Below are positions 37,772 through 49,505 of a stretch of 64,000 bases of DNA, piece by piece (position 1 is the stretch's first letter; every line of letters starts with the position of its first letter). The stretch spans positions 16,781,572 to 16,845,571 of the forward strand of contig NC_136008.1 of assembly GCF_048128805.1 (NCBI RefSeq), given 5' to 3'. This DNA comes from Centroberyx gerrardi (Eukaryota; Chordata; Actinopteri; Beryciformes; Berycidae). The notes beneath the pieces were generated by a model. The model saw only the letters and a program-made list of their open reading frames with translations. It was not told the DNA's origin and did no database searches. The translations under genes and the position numbers were made by a program.

Positions 37772-40244
37772 ATGTCTCTCTTGGATCAGATGGAACTGCG
37801 GCCATTGATTGAGCTGAGCCTCATATTGATCCTGGCCTCTGATACAAATGGTAGGTGGCATATTGCGTTCCACATTGACCGGTCTATTTGTTTTGAATTT
37901 TATCTCATGAAATAAGTGCTGTAAAAAATATTAATTGGTTGTTGTTGTTTTTTAACACAGGTGAAGAATGGAAGGTTAATGTCAGAGATGTTAATACACC
38001 ATTGCACTCTAATGTGACCATACCATGTAATTTCACCTATAAGAAGCCTACAGAAAATGTTCACAAGCTTCAAGTTTACTGGAAAATATCTCGGAGGATA
38101 TCTCAGATTAAGACCGGGGACAACGACTTAAACGCATTCATCTATCACCCAAATCCCACCTATGTGACTGAGGAGTACAGAGGAAGGACGCACCTCGTCG
38201 GTGATATTAATAATCAAAACTGCTCTCTCATGATCCAGAATATCAGCCATAATGTGGGACCCATCTATTTGAGAATTGCTACAGGAGAAGAGTACTACAG
38301 TTACAGGAACTATTATGTCCGCATTACTGTGTCTGGTAAGGTTCTAATGATAGACAGCAGGATGTTTTCATTGCAAGGATATATGTATATTTGCTTGAGT
38401 AAAGGGAAATTTACAAATTATACTGCACACGTGTTTTCCTCTACAGGGCCTGGTGGTACTTCAGTCCCATTCACAGGTATGATGTTCAGATTTTCCTTTT
38501 TTTAATTACGTTCATACAATTTGCAGGTTAGTTTAGGCTCGCTCATCAATAATTTTTAAGATTTCCTATTCCTTTTGCTAACAGGCTGTGTAAAAAGGCC
38601 CAGGCAATTATAATAAAAGCAGCCTCACCGTGGGAGATGTAATTGATGAATGAAAGTAATGAAAGTAGCAGCATAAATATTCATTTTTTTGTGTCTTTTT
38701 CAGACAGTGTATCAACCAATGCCCCACTTGAAGTCATAAACAATAAGTTTAGCCTTTCTACAGCCATTATAATTGTGTATAAATGTGTATTGTAATATAC
38801 ACATTATAATGAAAGCCGCAGCATAAATATTCAGTTTTTTGTGTCTTTTTCAGACGAGGAATCAACCACTGATCCATCTGAAGTGACAGAAAGTAAGTTT
38901 ATCCTTTCTACAGGGTTTGTTTCTCTGGCGAGTTCAGACTTGTGATTAGCATCGCACTGAATCTCAAATTGAAGGCCCTCCATTGAAAAGATCATTGTTC
39001 ACAGCAATTTACTCTCTGAGAATAGTAAACTGTACACTAATATTTTGAATAAATATCTGAATCTTATCCACAGTGCCTAGAACATCAACATCAACACTGA
39101 TCTATATCACCACGTCTGTTCCAATCGTTGCAGTTCTGATCGTCATTTTTGTACTTTGTGGAGTTTTTTACTACAGAAAACGTAAAAGGTGAATTCGCTT
39201 GCAGCAAAGGCTTGCAGCTAGTAAAAAGATTTCCATTTCATGACTGGATTTGAGGCTCAGAATTATTCTTGATATGTTCTGCTTGCTGTTTGTAAACTAG
39301 CTAAACTATTACTGATTCTATACAGTATTGGGCAACACTTTACAGCAACCTTATTGTAAGTACCCAATATTACATAAGTACTTAAGGAAATCTCCCCAAT
39401 ACATAATCAAGGGTTTAATAACACAGTGGAAGTACAATGTGTGGAAATGTTAAATTTGTTCCTACATTGTTTCATTACAATGTTTTAGGGAAATTTTCAT
39501 TAGGTACTGGCACAGTATTATTGTGCTCCTAAATAGCTTTTAGGCATAGGTTAATATGCTAGAATAAGGCTATTGTGTTGTATGGGCTATTGTAAAGTGT
39601 TAGCCCATTATTTTCACAAAAGTATGCATTTCTCCATATTTATAGAATATCACAGTTATCTGTTTTCACAGGTCCCAGGCTGTTACCCGAGAGGAATCTG
39701 GATATTATGCAAATTTTAGCAGAGCATCATCAACCCAAGCCAAGAGGTTTGTCTCAAGATAAAGTCTCCAAACAATTATATTGTTAGAATTAGACTAAAA
39801 GACATTTTTTTCAGCAATATTTTCATATGTATGAGCAATTCAGAAACCATAATTTAACACTAGATACAGGAGATTTATGTTTGTGGAATACTTCTGATTC
39901 TAGTGAAAACAGAGTTATTCGACTTAAGATTATACATGTAAACTGCAGACTTCATCACCCAATTGCTCTATTCTGTCTTTTCAGAGAAAAATCAGACAGC
40001 AAGCAAGTTTCTCAACCGAAGGTCATTGATGAACCTGTTTATATCAATGTTCAGGTACGATGCCCCCCTCAGCTGAGTTTTAATATCTTAAGATATTAGC
40101 TAAAACAAAATGAATTGAGAAGTTCCATAAATATTTTTTCACACTAAAATACATCTTTTCTCTTTGCAGTCCGCCACTGATCAGAGGGGCAGCCTGGATC
40201 AAACAGACAACGTATATGCAAACATAGATTATTTGAAAAAGTAA
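37772..40244 (+). CDS. Siglec-like receptor A: one V-set domain, membrane segment, three YxN tail motifs, 285 aa
   Basis: Exons: 37772-37850, 37961-38335, 38447-38476, 38854-38892, 39074-39188, 39672-39746, 39985-40054, 40170-40244; 858 nt including TAA. A signal peptide (IELSLILILASDTNG) precedes a V-set domain with Trp near its start (EEWKVNV), B-strand Cys (VTIPCNF), E-strand Cys (NCSLMIQ) and F-strand Arg (GPIYLRI). This B-E cysteine pair and arginine are the Siglec pattern; the arginine contacts sialic acid. It lacks the extra Cys two residues before the B-strand Cys that other Siglecs use to bridge to the next C2 domain, and it has no C2 domain. Two small linker exons lead to a membrane segment (VPIVAVLIVIFVLCGVFYY) and a tail with YANF, YINV and YANI, each fitting the Grb2 SH2 site YxN. 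Ligand and cell type are unknown. A second in-frame ATG at 37790 gives a more typical signal peptide. Confidence 0.82.
38704..38745 (+). pseudogene. Inactivated tandem copy of a linker exon in gene A
   Basis: This segment and its flanks (about 38645-38790) repeat the sequence around exon 38854-38892: same tttttgtgtctttttcag acceptor, then ACAGTG..TCAACCAATGCC against ACGAGGAATCAACCACTGAT. The donor position reads ATAAGTT where the active copy has GTAAGTT, so the copy should be skipped or read through. Confidence 0.7.
39329..39607. mobile_element. MITE with 17-bp inverted ends in a gene A intron
   Basis: Starts tgggcaacactttacag and ends tgtaaagtgttagccca. The 279-bp body has no coding. It lies in the intron between the membrane exon and the first tail exon. 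Confidence 0.7.
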
Positions 40245-40916
40245 AAAAAAAAGCCACATCTCAGAATTCTGTTGAGGCTCGAACTTCATGTTAAATAACA
40301 TCTTTTTATATTCTGCATTGTTTTGTGTACATATGCGTGTGCCTGTGTGAATATGTGCCTTTGTGCATAGTAGGATGCATGGGCTTCAGAATCCAGAAGA
40401 TGAACAACTTCCCCTCTGTCTTCTTGTGATTTGATCAGACTATATAAACCCTCTCAGAATTGGTAACAGCACAGTCTGATTGGTTTCTCATTTACTGGCT
40501 TAGTTGCTGGATTTGTGAGATGAAGGCGGGGAAGAAGCAGTGGATTTGCAAAACACAAGCTTGTTTGGTTCATTATGTAGATAAGTTTAATTTTCTTTTA
40601 AGGCCATTCCTTTAAAATGACCACATGATGTTGTGTATTACGTTTGTTGCTTTTCATCCCTTATATCTTGTCGTACTGTGAGCGCAGTTTTAGTATGGGC
40701 GGCCCAAGTGAGAATCGAGTGTGACCGGTGTCGGTGCTCTGCTCCACCGCTGAGCTGCACAAGAAATGATATCATGCATTTACCACATCAGTTTTGTAAG
40801 CTAACTGTAACATTTTTCCATGACTGGAATTCTGTGTTCAGAAATGTCTTTCTGCAATCAGATGTTTTTTGTGAGAGTTTCAGTTTAACTGCAGTCAAGT
40901 AAAAAGTTTTGCAACA

Positions 40917-40922
40917 ATAAAT
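40917..40922 (+). terminator. Possible gene A polyadenylation signal (AATAAA)
   Basis: AATAAA 673 nt after the gene A stop codon, in a segment that also occurs near 44420 upstream of gene B. Assignment is by position. Confidence 0.35.
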
Positions 40923-41264
40923 ACCAAAAATTGATTACATATTGTAACAATGTATTTGTAGCCTTCTGTATGCTGTGAAAATCTGATGACTCTGAAGTAA
41001 AAACTTTGTAAATAACATTTTTTTTAAAAAGGGGGTGGGTGGGGGGCAGTTATAGGAATTCATTTGACACCCAAAAAGTACACAAATATCACTTACTCTG
41101 AAATTAAAAGCACATTTCGACCATCTAAAAAAAAACAATATTGAGGTGGATGAAACATTTATATGAAGAATATAAATATTATTATAAGAAAAATAATTGA
41201 GGCACAATACGTGTTTTTAAATTATTATTATTTATGGTAATTTTCATTTCATTTGCCATTTTAC

Positions 41265-41660
41265 TTCCTCAGTTATCTGTGATGGAGCTGAAACTTTATG
41301 ATGTGTTTATGTTTATGATGTGACATTTGCTGCTGTCTATACCAAGAATAAAGGATTAACGTGTAAACAGACTTCCTTTCTTGACTTCAGTGATCCATGA
41401 TGTCCAGTCCACTCCAAGGGACTGGACAGAAAACATATCCAAAAAAGATTTCTGCTGTGGATGGGTGCTGTGTGGTTATTCCTTGCACCTCCAGATACCC
41501 CGACCCCGACCCCATCCCAGTGAAAATCCTTAGCAGGTGCAAGGGATTCTGGGTTTAGAGCCCACTGTGAAGCTGCAGTGATGTTTACGCTGCTCCCTAC
41601 AGATTCCTACACAGAAACCCAGTACGGTGCATTGTCCTATAATGAATAGAAACTACTGCT
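41265..41660 (+). pseudogene. Remnant of a B-type Siglec-like gene
   Basis: The sequence repeats gene B with decay. The exon 1 start context (tgtgatggagctgaaactt) is at about 41279. The V exon start (cagtgatccatgatgtcc...gactggacag) is at about 41386 and runs to ggattctggg at about 41550. It then jumps directly to the gene B third-domain segment (gagcccactgtgaa, 41559). The rest of V and all of C2 are deleted, and the preserved part carries changes that break the frame. Confidence 0.75.
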
Positions 41661-42114
41661 TCTTCTTGAACAAATTTTAACTACGCTTTATGTCTGGTGT
41701 GCTATCCATGATTAGAGTGTTTTTTGCCAAAAGTATGTTTTTAAATGCTTAATGCTTCTAATTTACTTATCTGCCACCATGATTTAATATATCTGTTAAA
41801 CAATAAATACTACTTAAATGTATACTTGTCCTTGGCTGAGATCACACTAAGAACACATTTGAATGAGTTGAGAGAAATGGATAACTCAGCACTCTTAACT
41901 GGCATGAAGGTCACACTCTTCTATTTGTTATGTACTCAGCAAATTTAGGAAAATACTGAAACTGATGACATTCAGTAATTTTAGTTCCATGTTCTACTTA
42001 CGTTTCTATGTTGCTTAATTTCATGCAAACATGACTATAATAGTTTCGTAAATATATTGTTTCAGACATATGTGGCACAACATAACCATTACCTGATAAA
42101 TGTATCATTGTAAC

Positions 42115-42600
42115 AGCTCTGCTTTAACCCCAAATTCCCTGTTCATAACACACATTGGCCTACAGTGCATCGTCACCCTTCATACACTCCTGTGGGTCAC
42201 TGTTGCCTCAAGCCTATACTGAATTAGGATGTATTTTCCACTATGTCTCTGACTTATGATTGTCTTAATGGAAAACAATACTTAATTCATTGAATTCAGT
42301 ACAGACTTGCTAAAAAACTGAACTACACAGCAGTAGCCTATACCATAAATGACTATAATCAGTGGTGTAGAGGTTGGTGAAGGCTCTACTGTATTCTCCC
42401 ACTCATTTTCAGTTTCTCAGTTTGAATCCTGAATACTGGCACTGGCTTATCAACATCCCTCTACTGCAAGCGCTTCCCAAACTGCTTTCAGACTCTGTAT
42501 TATGATGCTTAGTGAGGAGAATTAATGGAAAATACTAGTATTATGGAGTTTAGCATTTATCTCTATGATTTCTAAGCATAACAACATAGATCACTATCCA
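42115..42600 (-). pseudogene. Remnant 3' end of a C-type Siglec-like gene
   Basis: Read on the minus strand, 42150-42200 resembles the last exon of gene C (GCAGTATACGCCAATGTGTAA region). About 42370-42600 resembles gene C intron and flank sequence (tactggcactggcttatcaacatcc; ctgctttcagactctgtat). No coding potential remains. Confidence 0.45.
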
Positions 42601-42989
42601 ATGAATAGAGCGTGTCATGATACTTTTCAAGCAATGCTGTTTTCGAAATAATCAGCACATGCACAGTTAATTAATAGAACTGGATTTGCTATTAAATGTT
42701 TTGTTGATTGAAGGGATCTAGTGATTACTATTATGATAAGATTGGATTTTGAATGACTGCAAAAACATGGATCACTCAGGACTTATGAGAACATTACAAA
42801 GGTTAATCTATCAGATAATGGTATGGCAAAAAAAAAAAAAAAAGGCTCTGTAGTAACTATAACCACATCCATTATAAATGAATTGCTTATTATCAACCCA
42901 AATTAGCAACATGCCATTCATTTCAACATTTTCCTGATCCTAGTAAATTATCACATTAGCTGGAACAGAGGTCTATCATTCTCTCCAGT

Positions 42990-43620
42990 TAAGCCCCAGG
43001 TTTCCTGTTTATGCTCATATTTGTCACTGCCCCCTTAAACCTGCACTCATATTATTTTGTGGTATTATCTATGCATAGTTTGACAGATACAGTAGTGCCT
43101 GTTGGACAAACAGCATCTCGTTCTATGAGATGAGATGAGACAATGGACAACCATGGACAGTTGCCTTACTGTGTAGGCCTGTATGGTCGGTGATGTAGGG
43201 GCTAGTGAAGGCTCTGTTGTTGTTGATCTTCCACCCTGTATATGAGATATTACAATATCAATGTGCTTTCTCATTATTGGAAAAAAAAATCCACATAGTG
43301 AATACAGCAAGCCAATACAATACCAATATATTTAAAGCTAACCCAATAATTATTCTCTACTTTATTCCAAACAGGAGAAGCTGAATAGTTGAAAGATGTT
43401 GGTCAGGAATAATTGCAGAGCTCCTTGACCTTGGTTGTCTGTGTCTGTGTCCTGCATACTGGGCATCGGCTTATCATCATAGCCTTCTCACAAGAGTGAA
43501 GACGTCAACAACAGCAGAGAGTCTGCCGTCCTCACAAGATTTGTCTCAGACTGCTTTCAGACTCTATGTACTTACTGAGTAGAATTAAGTGAAAATATTA
43601 GTATTATGTAGTTAGCATGT
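42990..43620 (-). pseudogene. Second remnant of a C-type Siglec-like gene 3' region
   Basis: The segment 43380-43480 (gaatagttgaaag...caggaataattgcagagctcc...catactgggcatcggct) matches gene C intron sequence at 49140-49235. It is also related to 42370-42600. Only non-coding flanks are clear. Confidence 0.4.
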
Positions 43621-44803
43621 AGTTTTTCATGCATCTCTATAATTTCTGTGCTACGACAGACCAAACTAAACAGTTGTTTAATGTATACTGTAAAACACCT
43701 TGTGAGATACAGTATGTAATTTAAGGTTGCACTACCTTCAACTGCTCCTTGGATCAAATTAAATTTGAAACTTGATAAAAATAAATACCTGTTGATAGAC
43801 ACACATATGAGGCTATACTGTATGCATAATGTAATCTATTGTTGCAAACTGAGAAGTAACTTCCTGGTTTCTTTCAGTTAATAACTTTTAAATCAATTAA
43901 AGTTGCAACTGGATTAATATGCTCAACAAGGGGTTGTATAGTTTGTGTTGAAACTGATAGATGTAAGTTATTATTTTATATTATTTGCATATCAATGAAA
44001 AAACATTGCATTTTCCATTACTTTGTGAGGTTTTATGATCTCATTTGACTCAGCATCGCATGACCTATCAAAATATGTGATAAAAGGACCAAATTATAAC
44101 AGCAAAGCTGTGAAATGGCGAATGGACAATGAAACCTAACATTTAAGTGTGCTTGAGGAAGTCATATTTCCCTTTAAAAATACTTCAATAACTTTAATTG
44201 ATGGGTAAAAGCCATAACGCAAACTGTACAACGATGATCATGTGATGGCCTTTTTCCTCACAAAAACCCTTTTGTTGACTCTTTCTTCATGTTTTTCTTT
44301 TATCTAATGTTTGTCTCATCTGCTATTTGGCTAACTGTAACATCCTTCCATGACTGGAACTCGTTGTTCTGTGGAATTTCTTTCTGTAACCAGTTGTTCA
44401 TGGAAAAAGGTTTAACAATGGATAAATAACTAAAATGTAATCACATATTGCAACACTCTCCGCCATCTAGCCTTCTGTTGTATGTTGTACAAACCCAAAA
44501 AATGCACAGTATGTGATAAACACTTTGTAAACTTTTGCTAACACTTGCGATTTGGAGGGATGAACCAGACTATAAAATATGACACCCATTGACTCAAGTA
44601 AGAGCGTCCGAATCTCACCTGCACTGGAGTAGAGAGCACATTTCATCTGTCAAAGGGAATCCCACTTAGAGGTGAGTGAATGATTGATATGTGTGCAAAA
44701 ATATATTGACAAACACACGTGCAGTTACTCTTCAAAATGTTTTTATTTTTTATTTTTGGCCTCTTTCATTTAACTTGATTTTTCGCTTCCTCAGTCAACT
44801 GTG
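43621..44803. other. Intergenic region upstream of gene B
   Basis: From about 44330 to 44510 it repeats 40795-40985 (ctaactgtaacat.cttccatgactggaa...tagccttctgt), so the gene B 5' flank is a duplicate of the gene A 3' flank. Otherwise AT-rich with no coding frame. Confidence 0.45.
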
Positions 44804-46075
44804 ATGGAGCTGAAACTGTTGTTTTCCTGTCTGCTGTTACGAGGTGAGTTTCAAATAGGTAATGCATCATTTAAGGTTATCTTTATCAGTGGTTGCATGA
44901 AATACTGTGTGAGGTGTGCATCTCACACTTAATAATGTTCAACCAACGTCTCCTAAAATTGAGATCCTTTATCTCAAGATAGTAGCCAGATAATTGAATG
45001 AATAAATGTCCTTTCTTGTCTCCAGCGATCCATGATGTCCGGTCCTCTCCCCGGGACTGGACAGCAAACATACCCAAGAAGATTTCTGCCCTGCAAGGGT
45101 CCTGTGTGGTTATTCCTTGCACCTACAGATACCCCGACCCCATCCCCATGAAAATCCTTAGCAGGTGGAAGGGATTCTGGATAACCGGAACCAGAATAGT
45201 CTCAACTAGTGACCGCAAGTGGCTATTGGCCCGGGAGTACAGACAACGAACCCAATTACTGGGAGATCTAAGATCACTTAACTGCACCATGCGCATAGAT
45301 GGTGTCAGGCTCAGCGATACCGGCCCTTTCTATTTCAGGATTGCAATGCCAGAGTACAAAAGCTTCTCCTACAAAGACCACAGGGTGTCCATTGATGTTA
45401 TGCGTGAGTATTATTCCAGATGTCTGAACAAATGTGTAGATTATTCGGATTATTATCGAGGAAATACACCTAAGCAAAAGAACAACCTTTTTAGATTTGA
45501 TTCATTACATTATGAATCATGTTTGTATAATTTTCAAACCTTTATTTCGAGCAGGCTCTCTACCGGCTCCGTCCCTGTTTCTGTGTGGTGAATTGAAGTT
45601 GGATGCTGTGGTATCTGCCTCCTGCTCTGTGTCTTATTCCTGCCCATCTTTTCGCCCTCGTTTCTTCTGGAGTCGCTCTGGAACAACCCAAGTCCATTCA
45701 AAGAAGCTGAATAACTGGAAGTGGGAAACAACATCCACCCTAAAATTTCGACTTCTAGCCACTGACCATAACAAGCTTTTAAACTGCTCAGTAATGTACA
45801 GAGCAGGGCAGAGGGTGAAGAGCTCCACAGTTATCCAGTTAATAGGTGAGTCCAGAACCTGAAATAATAGGATTATCCCTTTCTACCCTACATGTCAATA
45901 TCACAAAACAAATGAATTAATATCAAATCATACTGTTTTCTAAAAGTTTACAAACTGCATCACTTAATAAAATGAACTGAATTTGTTGTTTACTGTCCAT
46001 ACAGAAACCCCACTGAATGCCACAGCTGGTCCTGAGCCCACTGTGAAAGAGGGAGACTTTGTGGGGCCCCAGTGA
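44804..46075 (+). CDS. Siglec-like gene B: V-set + C2-set, no membrane segment, 259 aa
   Basis: Exons: 44804-44843, 45026-45403, 45555-45845, 46005-46075; 780 nt including TGA, phases agree. MELKLLFSCLLLRG is a short signal peptide. The V-set has RDWTANIP (aromatic contact Trp), GSCVVIPC (interdomain plus B-strand Cys), NCTMRI (E-strand Cys) and TGPFYFRIAM (sialic-acid Arg). The C2 domain has SYSCPSFRP, which supplies the interdomain partner Cys, and LLNCSVMY. The fourth exon starts like a further C2 domain (ETPLNATAGPEPTVKEGD) but stops 23 codons in. The following bases still look like decayed Ig sequence, and no membrane segment follows. So it either encodes a secreted two-domain receptor or is an early pseudogene. 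AATAAA at 46281-46286 would end the transcript. Confidence 0.7.
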
Positions 46076-46280
46076 TGTTTTACCCTGCAGCAAGAGCCAA
46101 TCTACTGGGTAGAAACTAAGTCTAATTTTGAAGATCTCTACTGCATTGCCATAAACATAGAAAAACAGAAAATTTCCCAGTATATTGCAACTTCCTGTGA
46201 AAGAACAGAAACTGCTGTCTTCTCTTCAACCAATGTCAACTTCACTATCAGTAATTCATGACATATCTGGTGTGCTATCT

Positions 46281-46286
46281 AATAAA
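46281..46286 (+). terminator. Possible gene B polyadenylation signal (AATAAA)
   Basis: AATAAA 206 nt after the gene B stop codon. Confidence 0.4.
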
Positions 46287-46599
46287 TATTACAGTTCACT
46301 GCAAATGCTTCTTTCTTAGATTCGATTCGATTTAGATTTATTAGTCTCCGTAGAGAAATTTGTCTTGGACCATCAAAGAAACACTTTCCTGCCTGTCAAC
46401 ATGATTCAATGTATCTAATTAAGATTAAATGCTATTTAAATGCATTCTAGTCTTTGTGTATTTATGTACTATTATAGCTATGTTTGCATGAAAGCAAGAA
46501 ACACAATAGTGCGGCATCAACCCACATTTACTGCTTGTCATCAGTTTGAACATTTTCCTGATTCAAATGAAGGATTGAATTAGCTGAATACTTAAAAGA

Positions 46600-46710
46600 C
46601 CCAGAGGACTGTAGCTTTCTTGCCAGTTAAACCTCAAGTTTCCTGTACATGACACACACTGGCCTACACTGCATCGTCACCCTCCATTCACTCATGTGGG
46701 AATGCTATGA
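46600..46710 (-). pseudogene. Remnant last exon of a C-type Siglec-like gene
   Basis: In minus orientation the segment reads GTGAATGGAGGGTGACGATG followed by CAGTGTAGGCCAGTGTGTGT. This aligns by eye with the gene C final exon (GCTGAATGGGCAGCAGATGA, then TGCAGTATACGCCAATGTGT). It is not attached to other exons. Confidence 0.5.
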
Positions 46711-48483
46711 AATGGTATCATTGTATTGGAGTCAGAAGGTGGGTTATAAAATGAGGAGAATCTCTCAGTTCTCACTTTATGGTCATTTTGGGGTTCAGGT
46801 TAGGATTGGGCTCAGGGTTAGAATCGGGTCTGGTTGAGGCTAGTGTAATGCAATTCAGTGGTTAGGGTTGAGAGGCTATGGTTTGGGTAAATGTGTGCGT
46901 GCGTGTGTGTGCGTGCGTGCATGTGTGTGTGTGTGCATGTGTGTGTGATGTGTGATGTGATCTCTTCAGCACTGTTATCTACGGGCCAAAGTGGGGCGAG
47001 CAACTTCCCCTCTGTCTTCCTCTCATTTTCACAAGTAACACACTTTCTAGCGGTATAGGGTTTTTTCCAAAATGACCACAGCACAAAGAACAGAACTCTT
47101 TTGCTCTTTTAGCTGATGGATTAGTAAATAACATCCGCATGTAGTGCTGCTGTCTTTTGATTCAACATATAAATCATTTTACAATATAGGCTTTCTTGTA
47201 CTCATTACTTTGTTCAGTGTATCATATGATGTACCAGGTAATTATAATTGATATGAAAGTAACACCTCTCAGGGTGTCTTCAATACAAATGTGTTATGTG
47301 GGCGTCCCTCACATCTACAGCTGCCCCACCACACGCCTGAGTAAATCTATCTACAGCGAGGAGTTTCCTGGTTAAGTGGCTGCAGGGTGAAAGAATGACT
47401 CAACACACTGAAAAAAGAGGAACACCAAAATTCCACAGTAGTGCAGCTCCATCTTGTTTTCTCTTCTTGATCATATAGTTCAGTCATTTTTTGTAAGGAG
47501 TTGTGTCTTCCTGTCTCCTCCTTAGTTTTATACTTAATTAACTGCTCCTCTCCTGGCCTCTATACTCACCATCCGTAGGTTAGTAGACTACATCGTTCTT
47601 TCTGACATCTGAACTGGACTTCTGTATGAATTATGGCACAAAAGACAACAAATCCTGTGTTTTTGTAAATGCTGCAACAACATTACACAATTTGTCAGTG
47701 TGTTGCGGATGCCCAACCTCCAGCAAGGTTATATGGGCCACTGCACATGCCTCGGTCCCCACTAATTCCTCTAATAGGACAGTCACCACATCTGTAGTTA
47801 TGCGCAAGTTCAGTGCGAGGTCAGACTTGATATGTTCTGCTCTAATTATCGTGGGAAAGACCTCTATGACTTTGTCACTGATATAGCGGAGCACAAAATG
47901 TCCACATTTTAAAATGTCACACTTCTTTTCTGCAATTCAGGAACCAAGCATTTTAAAATTACAACAGCTATATAAAAAATAGATTTCATCATACTCGCAT
48001 TAGTCATGTTTCACTCTTACCAGTCATGATGATAAAGCATGCCTAATATAGAAGAAACACTAAGGATACACTTTCATGTGTTCATATAATGGTTTAATGG
48101 TGATTTTCACAGCTCACTTTTATTGCTATTTGTCAGACAAGTCGTTTGGCTTAAAAGCACTCACAAAAAGTTGGAGTACAGGAACATTGACTTCAGCACT
48201 CATAAGTACAATAATAATGGAGATTATTTTATGGCATAAGGGATTTAAGGGAAAATGCGTGTCATAGCATATGTGTGAATGACAGTAAGAAAAACAACAA
48301 CAAAAACAATGACTATGTCTGAATATTGCTGAGACAAACACACACAGAAAATAGCATATCATTATTTCCACCATTTTCATGGCCCGAATAAACAAACAAT
48401 CATATCAGGTAGGCAAAAAATACATAAACACAGAAAAGACTGCAGCCTTTTTGTCACTTAATTCCAAGGTTTTCTTGTTGATG
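46711..48483. other. Intergenic region between genes B and C
   Basis: Contains a degenerate ttaggatt/gggttag stretch (46795-46870) and a (TG)n-rich run (46888-46960). An open frame at 47626-47886 (+) looks vaguely like a C2 Ig strand pattern (SVVMRKFSARSDLICSAL) but has no clear splice context. Confidence 0.35.
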
Positions 48484-49459
48484 TTACACATTGGCGTATA
48501 CTGCATCATCATCTGCTGCCCATTCAGCCTGTAAAGGAAATAAGACAAATGTATTCTCTCCATTTCATGCATGCAAACATGAGGAAAACCCTGAACACTG
48601 AACAAGGCCTTATACATACCTCCATGTTGCCATATACATGATCATTGGTGTAACAGTTAGAAAATGCTCCATCATCACAGTTCTTCATCCCTTTGCTAAG
48701 GACAGAGTGCAGAAAATAACAAGGTTTTGCATTAATTAAAAAGAAGCGCAAAGACTGTATACATTTATCGCTATGAGTAAGGCAAGGTAAAGAAAAAGGG
48801 GGCTGGGGCAACATTTGGGTAGCACTTTACATTATGATACACAAATTACAGGGTAATAACTGTGTAATTACAGAGAAATGATCAGAAAGTAACTGGTAAT
48901 TTCTGCTAATAACGAGAAACTATTTTGTTAATATAATGTGTAATTTCTTGGTTAAATGAAGGTAATTTCTGGTGATAACAAATAATTATTAGCATGATAA
49001 TATTACTACTTTAATGTAGTATAAGTTTTGCAATCATTACTGAATAATTACTATTAATAATAGACATTGGAAGCAAACATTTGACTCTTGTCATTTGATT
49101 GTTTTTAAGTTACAGGGAAGCTAATGTTTGCCAAACTGAGGTGAATAGTTGAAACCTTGTTGCCGAGGAATAATTAGGGAGCTCCATAGTTTTGGCTGCA
49201 TGCATGTCCTGCATATTGGATGTTGGCTCGTCATCACGGCTCCCCCTGCTGCCAGAAAAGTGATGTCCAAGTTAGGACCAGAGGAGAACTGCTCACTCTA
49301 CTGAAAACTGCTCAAAAGTACTAAAACCTTGTAAGCTGCAACACTGAAATATCATATGGAATCAAATCAAATCTAAACTCTGGCCTCCTGCTCCCATAAT
49401 GGTTTGTTATGTAATATGCACACATAGGACACATTTCTGCTCATACAAACATATGTGTA

Positions 49460-49505
<46 letters not shown>

